A stretch of DNA of 64,000 nucleotides from Buddleja alternifolia (GCA_019426215.1 CM033392.1:35384814-35448813), one strand, 5' to 3'; shown: positions 9,387-21,815, counted from the first letter of the stretch. The notes: generated from the letters alone by a model not told the origin. Numbers and translations: made by a program.

Positions 9387-12106
9387 TACCCATCATGAAT
9401 GAAATTAATGCAAATGCAGACTATGCAGACACTGAGAGAGTTTAGGCGAAAAGTTATTGCATCAGGAGAGGTAGCTTTTGGATTTGAACCTGCCTTAGTG
9501 AAATACCATCAGATTTACTTGGCTACCCAATGAACGTGATGTCTTGAATTGGTCAGCCGTTTTTGTAAATCAAATACTCACACAATAACTTCTCTAACAG
9601 ATTTTGTTCTCAATTGGGTCCGTTTTTGCCATGGAACACCATTTTGGATTCATAAGTGTTTACTATATTGAAATAGCCCTTACTTCTCACTTACATAGTT
9701 GATCTCCCATATAGAGTACCCTGTCGTACTCTACTTTGTTACGTCACATATTTAGACATTATAGGAATCATTAAAAGCTACTTGCTTAACCTCAGCTACG
9801 CTCTGCAGGTTACACTTGTTTATCCTAGGAATGGGTAGGAGTTTTAAACTCCTCAAGTGCATCATTGAATCTTCATAATTTCGTTCTCCCATTGAACCTA
9901 GATCTTGAGATCTCCAGTCAACAAGGTTGGGTTTCCACTAATGTCGATTCTTAATTTTGTAGGCTTTAGGCCCATTCCCATCTATATGCAGTTTATTTGA
10001 TCTTTTTAGGCATACATTTGGATCCATAAGTTCTCATTTGATTTTTCTCAATCAATAGAGACAATGCCACTGAAGATCACTGCTAATGTTTTCATATCTT
10101 CGACGTATGTGTCGAGACTACCATTTTACATGCTACTTTGTGCCCTTCCGACTATCGACTATTTTGTTCAATGTATCAGAATAGGTGGCACATAATCTCG
10201 CCAATAAAAAGTATCCAGTTTTCCTTAGTCTATTCTATCGGTACACTCGGATATCGTATAGAGTAATCACAGTTCATAGCATATTTTAGATATCTACAAA
10301 CTCTAGTAAATGCGTTCGAAAGGTCATTACGTCGATTACTCGTGATACTCAATACATCTGCCTTTCCAGCTCAGATGTATGTGTAGCACCGATGTCGACC
10401 CACCATTCGCTTAGTTACCTCCTATAATAGGTGTTAGATACTACAGTCGAGAGCGTATGGTCCGACCACCCACCATTTTCCTGGCTCGATTTTAGTGATT
10501 TAATCACCCACCATTTGCTTGGCTCGATTTATCTTGACGATCACCCACCATGTGTGTGGTTTAGATTGTCTGTGATGAACACCCACCATTTATATGGTTC
10601 GGTATGTCCTCGACGGTCACCCACCATTTACATGGTTCGGATTATCTATGATCAACCATTGTCTGTGTGGTTCGTTTTACCACGTTTGTGTTTATCCACT
10701 TGGAACAATTTTTCCTTATTCTTATTTCGACTATTGTCAGTACACCAACTATAATTTGGTTTTACCAAATTGTCTATATACTTAAAGTCATTTTCTCGGG
10801 TTTAATTTCAGACTTTTAATCGACTTTCACGATCTTACTCTGACAATTAACATCTTTTATTCTTGACCAAGTTGTGCACTTTGTACAATATGTCGTCCAC
10901 ATTTCTCTCTTCAGAGAGCAGAAAATTCTCATTTATAGTGACTCCTTTCCACATTGTCCGTTTTAATTTCTTAAAATCAGACTATATTTATTTCGCTAAA
11001 TGAAACCACAACTAGTTTAGCCTCAACAATTATTTCACTATTATGGTGAAAATTGTATGCTACAACTCTAAATAATGTAATAATTATTCTTAACACAAGA
11101 TTGACGTCTTTAAATAAACATCACTATCACATGAAAATAACATGCAATCAATTTATATCAACTATTTAAATAATGCATTTTTTCATTCATTGTGATCAAG
11201 TTTTATACTAAAGATTGTCAAACATAGTGAAGAATCGCACTTATTGCATTTAGTCATAAACTGAAAGAAAACTGCTAAACAATTACCTCATATATGTGTA
11301 TTAAAATAAAGTAATCTTAAGCATGCACAATTATTTATTCTTAATTTAAGAATACATCATAAAGATAAAACATAATTAAATATTTAATCACATATATTGC
11401 ATGCTTAAATTAAACTCATCTAACAAGATTATATTTTTGTTGCATAGCTAAATATTAAATCACATGTAATATTATTCAACATGATATGTAACCAAATAAA
11501 ACAATCATAAAATTGATAATTCATAATATCAACTTATCTTATAATTAGTTTCGTAACCAATATTTTGGCTTCAATTACTTCTATGTATTTCCTTATTCAA
11601 TTGCCATGCATCCAATTTTTCTCTCATACTTAAATTATTCAAGTATTTAGAACAAGAGAAATGTAAATTGACTTTCCTATTTTCGCCTCTGTTCAGTGGA
11701 GGAAGATTGGCATTTTCTTGTCCCCGCAACTCATAATTCAACATTAAGAATTAAATATATAATATATAAGATCACATATTGGATTTTGCCTTGAATTCTC
11801 ATAATAGAGTATTAATGCTTTAATCTCATATAAAGCACATAAACTTATCTCATAAGTCATATCCTTTCATTGCATCAGCTGAATATGACGCCGACTTGGT
11901 AATTGATTATCCAATTCACCAAATAGCCTTGTGATCCTCAATTTTTGCTTTGTTGGTCATGCACAATTACAAATCTTTATCAGTAAGTCACAAAATTGAA
12001 TACTATAATTATTGTATAGAAGTATACAATAAAATAAATAGAGCTCCCCTTTTTTTTTCCATCGAATAACACCATCTTCAAAAAACACTCTAATATTGTC
12101 TTAAGT
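9387..12106. other. Internal region of the non-autonomous element, no gene
   Basis: 2.7 kb of AT-rich DNA. The longest reading frame (10431-10754, plus) only translates the 38-bp tandem repeat. I see no gag, protease, RT or integrase motif on either strand. From about 11000 onward the base composition is very AT-rich. Confidence 0.7.
10467..10655 (+). repeat. 38-bp tandem repeat, five units
   Basis: Five consecutive units start with CACCCACCAT at 10467, 10505, 10542, 10580 and 10618. Lengths are 38, 37, 38, 38 and 38. The later part of each unit (GGTTCGG or GGCTCGA core) is diverged. A further decayed half unit follows at about 10656-10690 and a single related ACCCACCATTCG block sits near 10396. 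Confidence 0.85.
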
Positions 12107-13346
12107 TGTTGGGAAAACTTCTAGAGCGTAACGGACGGTGTTTATGAAGATGCAAAATGATAATGATATGTCGAGGCAAGGGTTACCCTATTTTCTTAAG
12201 ACAATATTGCCCCGCACTTGGTGGTCACGGAATACAGCAATTGTATCTCAAGATACAACGACAAACGTCTCGAAATAGTACCACTACAAATTTTCGAGCC
12301 TAGCGAACAAAATACTTGTTCCAAACTCTCTCGATGGACACGGATGAATTAAATGCACATCTATGCAAACTTATTCTTACAATATTAAAATAATATTTAA
12401 GAATATTTACAGTACTCAAATTAGCACTAAATAATTCTTAAAATAATATTTAAAAACTTCAAGAATATTTTCAATGTTCAATTTAGCATTTGATATTCAA
12501 CACTATTCTTAAAATATTAAAATTAATATTTAAGAAACAAAAGAATATTCAAAGTACTCAAATTAGTACAAAGAATAAAAGAGAGAAAAGAATATGATGT
12601 TGGTATAATGAATTCCAAATTATGGGGGTCTATTTATAGAGAATGAAAGGTTTTATGTAAAAAAGTACAACTTTTTGGGTTTCTACAGAAAGGCCCAAAA
12701 GTCAAAAGTTGTGTCTTTTGGACTAAAAGCCTCTTGATCAAACATTTTCGGACTTTTCACATTAGCCCCAAAAGTTGCACCTATTCAAAACACTCCCTGA
12801 ACTAAAAGACAAAAAGCGCCTAACATTGGCTCGGATCCGGTGTAGCGGGTGCACCGCGCACCCACCTCTCAACCAATAAGATGTCACCTTTTTCGGGCAG
12901 TGGTTAGGTGCGGCCGGTTGCACCATCCGGCTGTGCAATTCAGCCCCTATCTTTCCACAAACTTTGATTTTGACCCCAAAACTTTGAATCTTGATTCATT
13001 AAGTCCCATCAAATTGGTCCCTTAATTTTTTGATTTCAACATTTTAGACCACGAACTAAATGAACTATTTCCTATACGACCGCGGCCGTCGATCGTATAA
13101 TTGTGATCATATATTCGCCTTTGTTCATATCAATTTATTGATTCCAATTACGAACCACGTTTTAAGTGACACACTTTGTTAATTGATTTTTCATTCACCC
13201 GAAATAGGATTTGAGTAATTAAATACTCTAGATTTATCTACTCGAAATGTAAATTAATTTAAGCCAAAGACATTTCACTTTTGACATGTGGAATTCACTT
13301 AATAGAATCGTGTTAAACACAATTCACTCAATCAAGATTTCCAACA
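12107..13346 (-). repeat. LTR (right copy) of the non-autonomous element
   Basis: It has perfect inverted ends TGTTGG/CCAACA. On the minus strand this is the 5' LTR. The right flank 13347-13351 (gaaaa) matches the left flank of the other LTR. Confidence 0.88.
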
Positions 13347-13351
13347 GAAAA

Positions 13352-13572
13352 TCTCACTGGGATGTGGATCTCGGTCATGTTGACTTAGCATATTGTACAT
13401 TTTAGGCCAAACATAGGAAAAGCAAATGAAGCGATGCCGTCTTGCGTTCTAAAATATCAATAAATTGACAGAAACCGATATTGCTCAGAAAAAAGTCTCA
13501 TGCTCCCGTAGAAAACTCTCTTGGTGGGATTAAAAAGTCCTCCTCAAAACCCTCCTCTCTCGATTTCTAATG
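13352..13572. other. Short non-coding segment between two insertions
   Basis: 221 bases of the older locus, left between the non-autonomous element and the gypsy element. Sequence to its right resumes at 51552 on the far side of the gypsy element. No gene. Confidence 0.6.
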
Positions 13573-13577
13573 AAGAT

Positions 13578-14126
13578 TGATATGTGTCCGATTCACATCA
13601 ACATTATTTATATTATTATATAGGATAATTGAGTACAATATGCAAGGCAATATATGTATATATTATATGTATTTTGACAGAATAACTATATAAAGTATAA
13701 AAAGACTTGTTTTATTCATCTTCAATGGAAGTATTTATACAAATCTTGATGGTCTAGGCTGCCTATGGCAGATGGTTCGAGACATGCTGCTTTCCTTATC
13801 CAGAATTGGTAAAAAGGACCAATCAGAGTGGCTAAAAATCAAGAGGCACGCCTTGCAGCGAATCAAGTGAGGATTGAGCCCAAATTGACTTGATTGAAGG
13901 AGGCCTAGTATGGTAAGAGCTTAATTCTTGGGCCATGTCTTTCTTCTAATTAATCTTGATTTATTCTTGTCCTTTGGTCAAATGCTTTCTATAATTCAGC
14001 TCGGATGCAGCAAGGCGGGCCGGCTACTTTGGCCACAGCCCACTTAAGTACGAAAGTTAGCCTTTTCTTATTGGTATTTGGGCTTCTTTCAGCTTGGCCC
14101 AATATATGTAATTTTCACCTACATCA
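13578..14126 (-). repeat. 3' LTR of the gypsy element (549 bp)
   Basis: On the minus strand it runs from TGATGTAGG to CATATCA. It has the same length as the 5' LTR at 50998-51546, with point differences of a few percent. A minus-strand TATA box lies at 13731-13741 (complement of tatttataca). Confidence 0.92.
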
Positions 14127-14280
14127 ATAGTCCCCTCAACTCTAAAGTTTGACATTTTGTCAAGCTGTAAGAGTTTAAAAATTGCATGCGGGCCAAGCTA
14201 AAATTGTCAACTCATATTGGAATCACACGGGCTTTTTGAAATTGGGCTTGATGTATTACAGAGGTCCAAGGAGGAATTTG
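14127..14280 (-). other. Gypsy 3' untranslated end with polypurine tract
   Basis: On the minus strand GAGTTGAGGGGACTAT abuts the LTR start TGATGTAGG. This is a standard gypsy polypurine tract (14127-14142). The rest is non-coding and runs into the truncated copia gag at about 14280. The exact junction is not sharp. Confidence 0.7.
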
Positions 14281-14637
14281 GTTTCTTTTTCTCTCCTGGC
14301 TCAATCCGTGATGTCGAATGATGAGCTGTCTATAGACTTGGTCCTACAGTCACTCCTAGTTCTTATGACCGATTTGTGGTCAGCTTCAACATGAATCAAC
14401 TTGAAGCAAAGCTTCCTGAGTTGTTGAACATGCTGAAGATGGCTGAAAGCACAATAAAGAAAGACAAGCCAGTGCTTCTTATGAATCCATCTTCTAAACC
14501 TAAGAAAAGTAACAAAAAAAAAGAACAAGACTAAGAGACTGAAAGGCAAAGGAGGAATCAAGAAGGGTAAGAAAGCTAAGTCGGATAAGTTCTTCAAATA
14601 TGGGAAGACTGGGCACTGGCAAAGGAACTGCAAATAG
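14280..14637 (+). pseudogene. Copia gag C-terminal half with degenerate zinc knuckle
   Basis: The SVMSNDELSIDLVLQSL block and, in a shifted frame, NQLEAKLPELLNMLKMAES are typical copia gag. A Lys-rich stretch (14500-14590) leads to the zinc knuckle at about 14590-14634. Two of its Cys are replaced (FFKYGKTGHWQRNC), so it could not bind zinc normally. An in-frame TAG follows at 14635-14637. A frameshift near 14355-14400 and an A-run at 14513-14522 also break it. Confidence 0.75.
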
Positions 14638-14697
14638 CCACAGGCTCAAGGTACGTTCTTTGTTGAAGTTAACTTTTTGGTTAACAATTCTTCTTAG

Positions 14698-16006
14698 ATT
14701 CTAGACACTGGATGTGGAGTTCATATGTGCAATAACTTGCAGGAGATGACAAGAATCAAGGAGCTAAGTAGAGGAGACATGACCCTGTGGATGGGAAATG
14801 GAGTACGGATTGCTGCCAAGGCCGTGGGGACGATCTACTTAGGGATTGGAGATAGAAATTTAGTATTAAACTCTATTTATTTTGTTCCTGAAATAATAAG
14901 AAACATTATCTCGATTTCAGTTTTGGATCGAGAGGGTTATTGTTTTGAGATTCGTAATAAAACTTTGTTTTTGTCTTATGAATCGTCTCTTATTATGGAA
15001 TCAAAATTGCAAAATGGAGTTTGTACTGTTTTCCCAACAATTTCTAATCTCAATATTCAACAAAGAAACAAACGTAAATAAGATAATCAAGCAAACGCAC
15101 TAGTGTGGCACGAGAGACTAGGTTATATCTCCAAAGAAAGAATTCGAAGCTTGGCAACTCATTTAGGTCTCCAAGACTTAGATGAATTGACAACTTGCGA
15201 AGCATGTCTCAAAGCGAAAATGACCAAGTTGCCATTTCCAGGTAAAGCGGAACGAGCCACAAGTCCATTCTATTTGATCCATACGGGCGTGTGCGGCCCT
15301 ATGAGCATAAATGCTCGAGGAGGGTTTAGCTACTTCATAACCTTCATCGACGATCACTCTCGGTATGGTTACGTATATCTGATGAAATATAAATCTGAAT
15401 CCTTTGAGAAATTAAAGGAGTTTAGATATGTGGTAGAGAAGCAACTTGGGAAAAGTATTAAAGCTCTTCGATCTAATTGGGGAGGAGAATACTTGTCTTT
15501 CGAGTTCATTGATTATCTTAAGGAGAATGGGATTCTCTCATAGTGGACTCCGCCAGGCACGCCTCAACATAACGGGGTAGCCGAGCATAGGAATCGAACA
15601 TTGTTGGATATGGTTCGATCCATGATGAGTTTCACTGAAGTTCCTAAATCTATGTGGGGCTATGTGCTTGAAACAGAAACCTATCTGTTGAATAGGGCGT
15701 CGTCCAAGGCTATGCCTAAGACCCCATATGAAACTTGGTGTGGAAAGTCATCCTCATATGCTCACTTGAGAATATGGGGATGCCCTGCTTATATAAAGCA
15801 TTTAGTGGGAGAAAATTGGATCCCAAACCCTCTTTGTGTTATTTTTTAGGATATCCAAAAGAAACTATTGGATACTACTTCTACAACCCTGTGGAACAAA
15901 AGGTGATTGTTTCAAGAAACACCAATTTCCTAGAAAAAAGATTCCTTTTGGATAGGAAAGGCGAGGCTCTAGAACTTGATGAGATGAATCAAAGTGATTC
16001 GAATTA
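14698..16006 (+). pseudogene. Copia protease and integrase, decayed
   Basis: The protease motif LDTGCGVHMCN is at 14701-14733. GAG-pre-integrase follows (WHERLGYISKERI; CEACLKAK zinc ligands), then the integrase core. Both visible catalytic aspartates are lost: the LIHTDVCGP-type block reads LIHTGVCGP, and the RSDRGGEYL-type block reads RSNWGGEYL. An in-frame TAG at 15541-15543 replaces a Gln codon before WTPPGTPQHNGVAE. The frame shifts again near 15800, inside the region encoding the conserved GYPKET segment. Confidence 0.82.
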
Positions 16007-17697
16007 AGGAGTACAAAATAACCCACCCAACACCAATGAAGCTAAATCTGATACACCTACTGAGAACACACAATCCTTGAGGAGATCTGAAAGAGTTCCA
16101 AAGGCGCTTGAAAGATGGCTTGGCCTGTTGGAAGAAAAGAACTCAGAAGATCCTCCCTTAGACTCTGATCTAAAGAGTTATAAGGAAGCAATGTCTGAAT
16201 TAATTTGGGAAAATGGCTAGAAGCCATGATGTCTGAAATGAACTCCATGGACTCCAACAAGGTATGGAGCTTGGTGGACCCACCAGAGGGCGTGAAGCCC
16301 ATTGGCTGTAAGTGGGTCTAGAAGCGGAATCTTGGAGTCAATGGAGAGGAAGCAACCTATAAAGCACGCCTCGTGGCAAAAGGATTCACTCAGAGATAAG
16401 GCATTGACTATGAGGAAACCTTCTCGCCAGTGGCGATGTTGAAATCCATTAGGATTCTGCTTGCTATATCTACATATCTCGATTTCGAGATCTGGCAGAT
16501 GGATGTAAAGACTGCATTCCTCAATGGAGAGATTGAGGAAAAAATATACATGCAATAGCCAGAGGGCTTTACATCCGAGACGAGCGAACACAAAGTGTGT
16601 AAGCTCCAAAGGTCCATTTATGGATCAAAGCAGGCTTCCCAAAGCTGAAATAAACGGTTTGACACTATCATACAAGAGTATGGATATTGCAAAATATTGA
16701 AAAGGCTTGTGTGTAAAAGAAGATTAGTGGGAGCGCGGTTATATTTATCATACTTTACGTTGATGATATTCTTTTGATCGGAAACGATATTGGAATGATG
16801 CAGTCAACCAAAGTATGGCTCTCTAAACAATTTTCCATGAAGGATATGGGAAAGGCATCCTACGTACTTGGTATGAAGATATACTGAGAGAGATCGAGTA
16901 GGCTGTTGGGACTCTCCCAATCTGCGTACATCGATCACGTACTTAAGAGATTTAAGATGGAAAAATCCAAGAGAGGATTCTTGCCAATGGGACATGGGAT
17001 TACACTTTCCAAGTCGATGTCTCCTAAGACTCGAGAAAGAAGAGTAAGAATGTCCCACATACCTTATGCCTCGGATATAGGTAGTATAATGTACGTGATG
17101 ATATGCACAAGACCCGATGTAGCGTACGCATTGAGTGTGTGTAGCCGTTATCAGGCTGATCCCGGTGAGAAGCACTGGAATGTAGCAAAAACAATCCGTA
17201 AGTACCTTAACAGGACTAAGGACATGTTTTTGATATACGGACGTGGAAAATTGGAGTTAGAGGGATACACCGATTCGAGTTTCCAAACAGATGTGGATGA
17301 CTCGAAGTTGGTCTCGGGATTTGTCTATCTACTTAATAAAGGAGCCATCAGCTGGAAAAGTTCCAAGCAAGCAACTATGGCGGACCCCACCACTAAAGCA
17401 GAATATATCGAAGCTTCATAGGCTGTGAAGGAAGGTGTTTGGACAAGGAACTTCATCCAAGAATTAGGTGTAGTTCCATCCGTTGTGGACGCAGTACCTT
17501 TGTACTGTGATAACAACGGGGCTATTGCGCAAGCAAAGGAGCCAAGATCTCATCAGAAATCCAAGCACATACGGAGGCGATACCACTTGATCAGGGAGAT
17601 CATTGGGAGAGGCGACGTTCGAGTAGAACGTGTGGATTCGACAGACAATGTGGCGGACCCGCTCACCAAACGCTTAAGCCAAAAAGTATTTAAATGA
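16007..17697 (+). pseudogene. Copia reverse transcriptase and RNase H, decayed
   Basis: RT is seen as YKARLVAKGFTQR, QMDVKTAFLNGEIEE and LYVDDILLIG (the YVDD active site survives at about 16752-16765). RNase H is open from 16906 to 17421 and on to 17697 except for one TAG at 17419-17421 (SQAVKEG-type Gln codon). It ends with ADPLTKRLSQ. Further stops lie at 16318-16320, 16397-16399 and 16556-16558; the last two are at ancestral Gln codons. Several small frameshifts lie between 16620 and 16740. Confidence 0.82.
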
Positions 17698-17754
17698 CAT
17701 CTAGGGAGAATGGGCGTCAAGTACATGGGCTATTGGCACTAGGGCAAGTGGGAG

Positions 17755-18680
17755 TGTTAGAGTTTATGCCCAGCGCTCTTATTTTGGGCGTCATTCTATG
17801 TAATGATAACTCTACTTGAACGATCTTTTTCATATAATAAAAGTTAATCTTTTGGCATTCTTTATTCGTGTTTATAGCTTGGCCTTAACTTAGAATAAAG
17901 TCCCGAATGATCACACATAGCTATGGGACATCATTGCACATCGGGAATGGCAATGATGGAATATGTCACCAAGGCTGTGATCCTTAAACATATGTTCCAA
18001 GTCATGAATGGGTTCGTCAAGATGAAGGGATATCGATGAGACCCAAAATGCTTGCTTATATGATGCATACTCTTGATAGAGTGTATCTCATTCTATAGAT
18101 ATTGGCACGGTGAAAGCCTATGCATGTATGAGGGTTCCTATTGTGGGAATAGGTATACTGAACAACCCCATGGAAGGTCCATTAAATGGAATCCTTTTCG
18201 AATCTGGAACTTCCAGTGGTCTTGTAGTATAAGAGTAATCCTTAGAACTTAAGGTTCCATTGGATGTCTATATACAATCGAACATGTCTTGGTTTGTTAC
18301 ATGATTACTTAGATGATCACAAATGGGCAAAATCAGGCATGGGCTGATTGTGTATGAAGGCACGTGAGAATCAAGATGGGATCTATCTCTGACATGAGTC
18401 TTGTCAGTGAATCTCCTATGTTTACATACTGAATCGACTTTAGGAATCTTGGGCCTAAGTATGGTATCTAAAGAGGCATAGGGTTTCCTCGTTTAGATAG
18501 TCAAAAGTTGATCTCACTGTATTTGGGAAACATAGTTATTGAATTAATATAGCTTCGACCTTAGCCACTGCTCTAGATTCAATCGGGAGATTAGATGGTG
18601 GGATCTTACTTATACAAGGACTAAGATCACGAAAGGCGTATCTTTATATTCGTCTTTATCTAGATCCTCGTGGCCCTTTA
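17755..18680 (+). repeat. 3' LTR of the copia element, truncated
   Basis: It starts TGTTAGAG right after the purine-rich GGGCAAGTGGGAG. The end is lost at 18680, where a minus-strand LTR of the same family starts. Positions 18128-18675 are an inverted match to 19856-20398. Confidence 0.8.
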
Positions 18681-20410
18681 TGTTGGGTTGAATTCTATTC
18701 CCCGGGTGGCTCGTGGCAGCGGAATTTAAAATTTAAATGTACAACCACCCGAAACAGTAATAATGGGGTGCTCGATTATGCTATAGAGAAGGTTGCGATA
18801 ATTTTTTACCTCTTGATTAAATTCTCACAGCGACAACCTTGGATCTTTTCAACCCTGTGGTGCAATTCCACACGATTTCTTGGAGGAAATCGCCCATCAA
18901 TTGTATCCCCCGTTTTAGAGCTCCAAAAGTCGCACCTTTAAGATGTATCCACACCTTGTTCAAGTCACCACCTACTTCGTTAATGGTGCTAGCCAACGAA
19001 ATAGATCTAAGTCTAAAACCTAGGCTTGATTATGTTAAGGAATGGAATATGTGAATCGTTAAGTTCAACACATGAACAAAATGATGTCTTGTCGGAACAA
19101 GGGACGGGGGCAATTTTTGGCTTAAAGATGACAAAGAAAATTCTCTTAATTTTCCAGTTGGGGTTCGAATTTTTGCACTCCTAAAAACTTAGGGTTTTAG
19201 TCTTGCACTCACATATATATAGAATAGGAACCCTAGAGTCCTTATTCAACTGCAAGACTTGGAGAAGAAGACAACCCTTTCCTTCTTCACCTAGATTTCG
19301 AATCTAGCTGCCAAGGGCCCCAAAAATCGGCCATCATCCTTATTTGGAGTCTAAGAATTAATTCTTAACTCCATATTTAATTTTGGGCTAAACCCATCAA
19401 TTAAATATTTCCATATAATTAAAACTCGTTTAATTATATTCACTTATTCCAATTGACTTATTTATTTAACTTGGACCAAGCCCAACTAAAAAAAATATTT
19501 GGATTCTACTAGGTCCATTAATTTAATTAATTCTTCAAGATTAATTAAAATAGTCAAATTAATTGAATCCCCTCAATTAATTCATATTCCATATTAAGAA
19601 AGGACTAGACTTTCCTAATTTCCTCAAATTGATTAATCACATCATATAAGCAGTGACTCTCACGAGTTAAGTGTGTGACCCCTTAGGCTCGTCTACTATC
19701 TAGTAGTAAGTACACTTTCCCAAAGTGTTAGTGTGCTTTCCTAAAATAGAAAGCAATAGATTAAATCATTCATTTGATTTAATCAAATCTCGAATTAATC
19801 ACCATATTAATTCTCGGCACTTACAAATCGTGGTTACTGTCTAGCAACAGGACACGAAGACCTAGACAAAGATGAAGATAAAGATACGCCTTTTGTGATC
19901 TTGATCCTTGTATAAGTAAGATCCCCCATCTAATCTCCCGATTGAATCTAGAGTAGTGGCTAAGGTCGAAGCTCTATTAATTTAATAACTATGTTTCCCA
20001 AATACTGTGAGATCGACTTCGACTATCTAAACGAGGAAACCCTAGGCCTCTTTAGATATCATACTTCGGCCGAAGATTCCTAAAGTCGATTCACTATGTA
20101 AACATAGGAGATTTACTGACAAATCTGATGTCAAAGATAGATCCCATCTTGATTCTCTCGTGCCTTCATACACAATCAGCCCATGTCTGATTTTGCCCAT
20201 TTGTGATCATCTAAGTAATCATGTAACAAATCAAGACATGTTCGATTTTGTATAAGACATCCAATGGCACCCCAGGTTCTAAGGATTACTCTTATACTAC
20301 AAGACCACTGGAAGTTCCAGATTCGACTGGGATTCCATTTAATGGAACTTCCATGGGGTTGTTCAGTATTTATATTCCCACAATAGGAACCCTCATATAT
20401 TCCCACAAGA
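18681..20410 (-). repeat. Opposite-strand copia LTR, 5' truncated
   Basis: On the minus strand this LTR ends ...GAATTCAACCCAACA at 18681. It carries a TATA stretch (TCTATATATATG, near 19208-19222) and is homologous over about 550 bp to the plus-strand LTR at 17755-18680. Its 5' end is missing at 20410, where the LTR of Sirevirus B begins. No internal region is attached, so it is a solo or truncated LTR. Confidence 0.75.
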
Positions 20411-20968
20411 CCACTGCTCTAGATAGGACAGAAGTAGGTTTTGATCTCTGAAATCTGACAGTCTAGTCAAAAGGTGGCTTGTCCACAAGTCATAATAGCT
20501 TATCACATTTAATGCACTTATAAGGCATTTAATGCATTTGAATTTATTTCCTGTTGGAAATAAATTTCCGTTGATGATTGCATTTAATTACTTCATGACT
20601 TGAGAATTTATTTCAGGTGAATCTGATCCTTGATCGTTTGAGTACTTTGAGCGCTTGATTCAACAATCCTGAAATAGTCCTTTAGCATTTGACAGACGCT
20701 AAGAACAAATCTTCATCTTCACTTAACTTCAGACGCTGATCTTCAACTTCATCTCTAATAGACTCACCTAGAATTCTACTAGCGACTGGGTATCGAATAC
20801 TTAGTCTAAAATCTACAAAGATAAAAATTACAAGCCTACCAAAATTACAAACTTTCAAACGCTTATACAATAGATCTATGAAAACATAAACTTACATTGT
20901 GTTTTGGGGTCTAACAAAAAAATCCTATCTTCTCATCATCAAAACATCTAACATGAAATTTCCTAACA
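20411..20968 (-). repeat. Partial 3' LTR of Sirevirus B
   Basis: On the minus strand it begins TGTTAGGAAATTTCATG at 20968 and matches 34957-35502 of Sirevirus D. The downstream two thirds of the LTR are absent. The minus-strand polypurine tract (AAAAAGGGGGAAAT) is at 20969-20982. Confidence 0.87.
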
Positions 20969-21359
20969 ATTTCCCCCTTTTTGATGATGTCAAGACCTTA
21001 ACTCTTATAACTTTTTTTATAGATTAACAGTTCAAAGAAAAATCCAAAATAATCATAAGTTAACGTTTAGAAAGTTAGTTAAGTTAGCTAATGTTAGATT
21101 AGCCTCAATAAGGTGTTTCAGCGATAAATCATTCATTCATATATATAGGTTTTAGAACATACATGATTTGTACTGAAAAATAAATAGCGACACCACACAC
21201 AAAGAAATAAAATATACAACAATAGAATGATTTTCTTTGTCGCTTCTTCGTAACCTTTTGTTGATAGATTTCATTCGCTAGATATAGCAGGACTCGGTCG
21301 ATGTCTATCATTGTTGTGTGATAGACTTCTTTATAGTCATCGCAATGATTCTTAGCGCT

Positions 21360-21815
21360 TCAATTCAGTTCAAGTAACCTTTCCACCCAATCCCTTGCAG
21401 GGATCCCTAGCGTTCTGATGAGATCATGGTAGATGTCACACATTCGGTCGTTGGAAGGTTTCCAATCAAGAGGTCTTCTCAGCGGTGCCGCGTATGGATT
21501 AAAACCCATACCTTCTAAAAATTCTACATCAATGTCCGAAAGCCTGTGCCTGCCTTGGTAGTATCTTGGCTTTCACTTCTAAGTGAGCATATTCTTTATG
21601 CTTACTATTTCTTCAAACATGGAACACCAATGCTTATTGTCTATTTTACAAATTGGCTCCTTCAGGGCTTTTCCTTTAGCTTGGGACAATAGATGTTTTT
21701 CTTTCTCATCTTTCCCCTTCTTGGCATCATCAAGGGAGGTTTTGAGATCAGCGATATCTCGGCGCAATAACCTCACTTCTTCAACAAGTAGAGCAACTTG
21801 TTCAACGATACTTTG
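21360..21815 (-). pseudogene. Third-ORF C-terminal remnant of Sirevirus B
   Basis: A helical, charged segment (LRRDIADLKTSLDDAKKGKDEK, coded between 21776 and 21579) is followed after a TAG (21579-21581) by the conserved tail LSDIDVEFLEGMGFNPYA and DWVERLLELN, ending at TGA 21360-21362. These correspond to the coiled coil and tail of the third ORF in A and C. The N-terminal two thirds are deleted: at about 21815 the segment joins directly to RNase H. Sirevirus D has the same TAG at 36112-36114. Confidence 0.65.

Larger units (their letters stand above)
8173..13346 (-). mobile_element. Non-autonomous LTR retrotransposon (large internal non-coding region)
   Basis: Two direct repeats of about 1.2 kb (8173-9386 and 12107-13346) bracket 2.7 kb without coding capacity. 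The outer flanks are identical 5-bp duplications, gaaaa at 8168-8172 and 13347-13351, which proves insertion as a unit. The right LTR has perfect TGTTGG/CCAACA ends; the left one starts TATTGG. Strand is set by a TATA box readable only on the minus strand (CTATAAATAG, near 8693-8700 and 12630-12638). I could not recognise a tRNA-Met primer site or a good polypurine tract, so the superfamily is open. It resembles a LARD. Confidence 0.85.
14280..18680 (+). mobile_element. Degenerate Ty1/copia element (BARE/Angela- or TAR-like), 5' truncated
   Basis: Half of gag, then protease, integrase, RT and RNase H, then PPT and LTR, all plus strand. The 5' LTR, primer site and first part of gag are missing. 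The 3' LTR (17755-18680) is cut where an opposite-strand LTR of a related element begins. The integrase core resembles BARE-1 in wording, so an Angela-like or TAR-like lineage is likely, but this is from memory of the family. No TSD can be read at either end. Confidence 0.8.

Noticed and set aside
10431..10754. 107-codon plus-strand ORF
   Set aside because: It only translates the 38-bp tandem repeat; no domain or homologue in the window.
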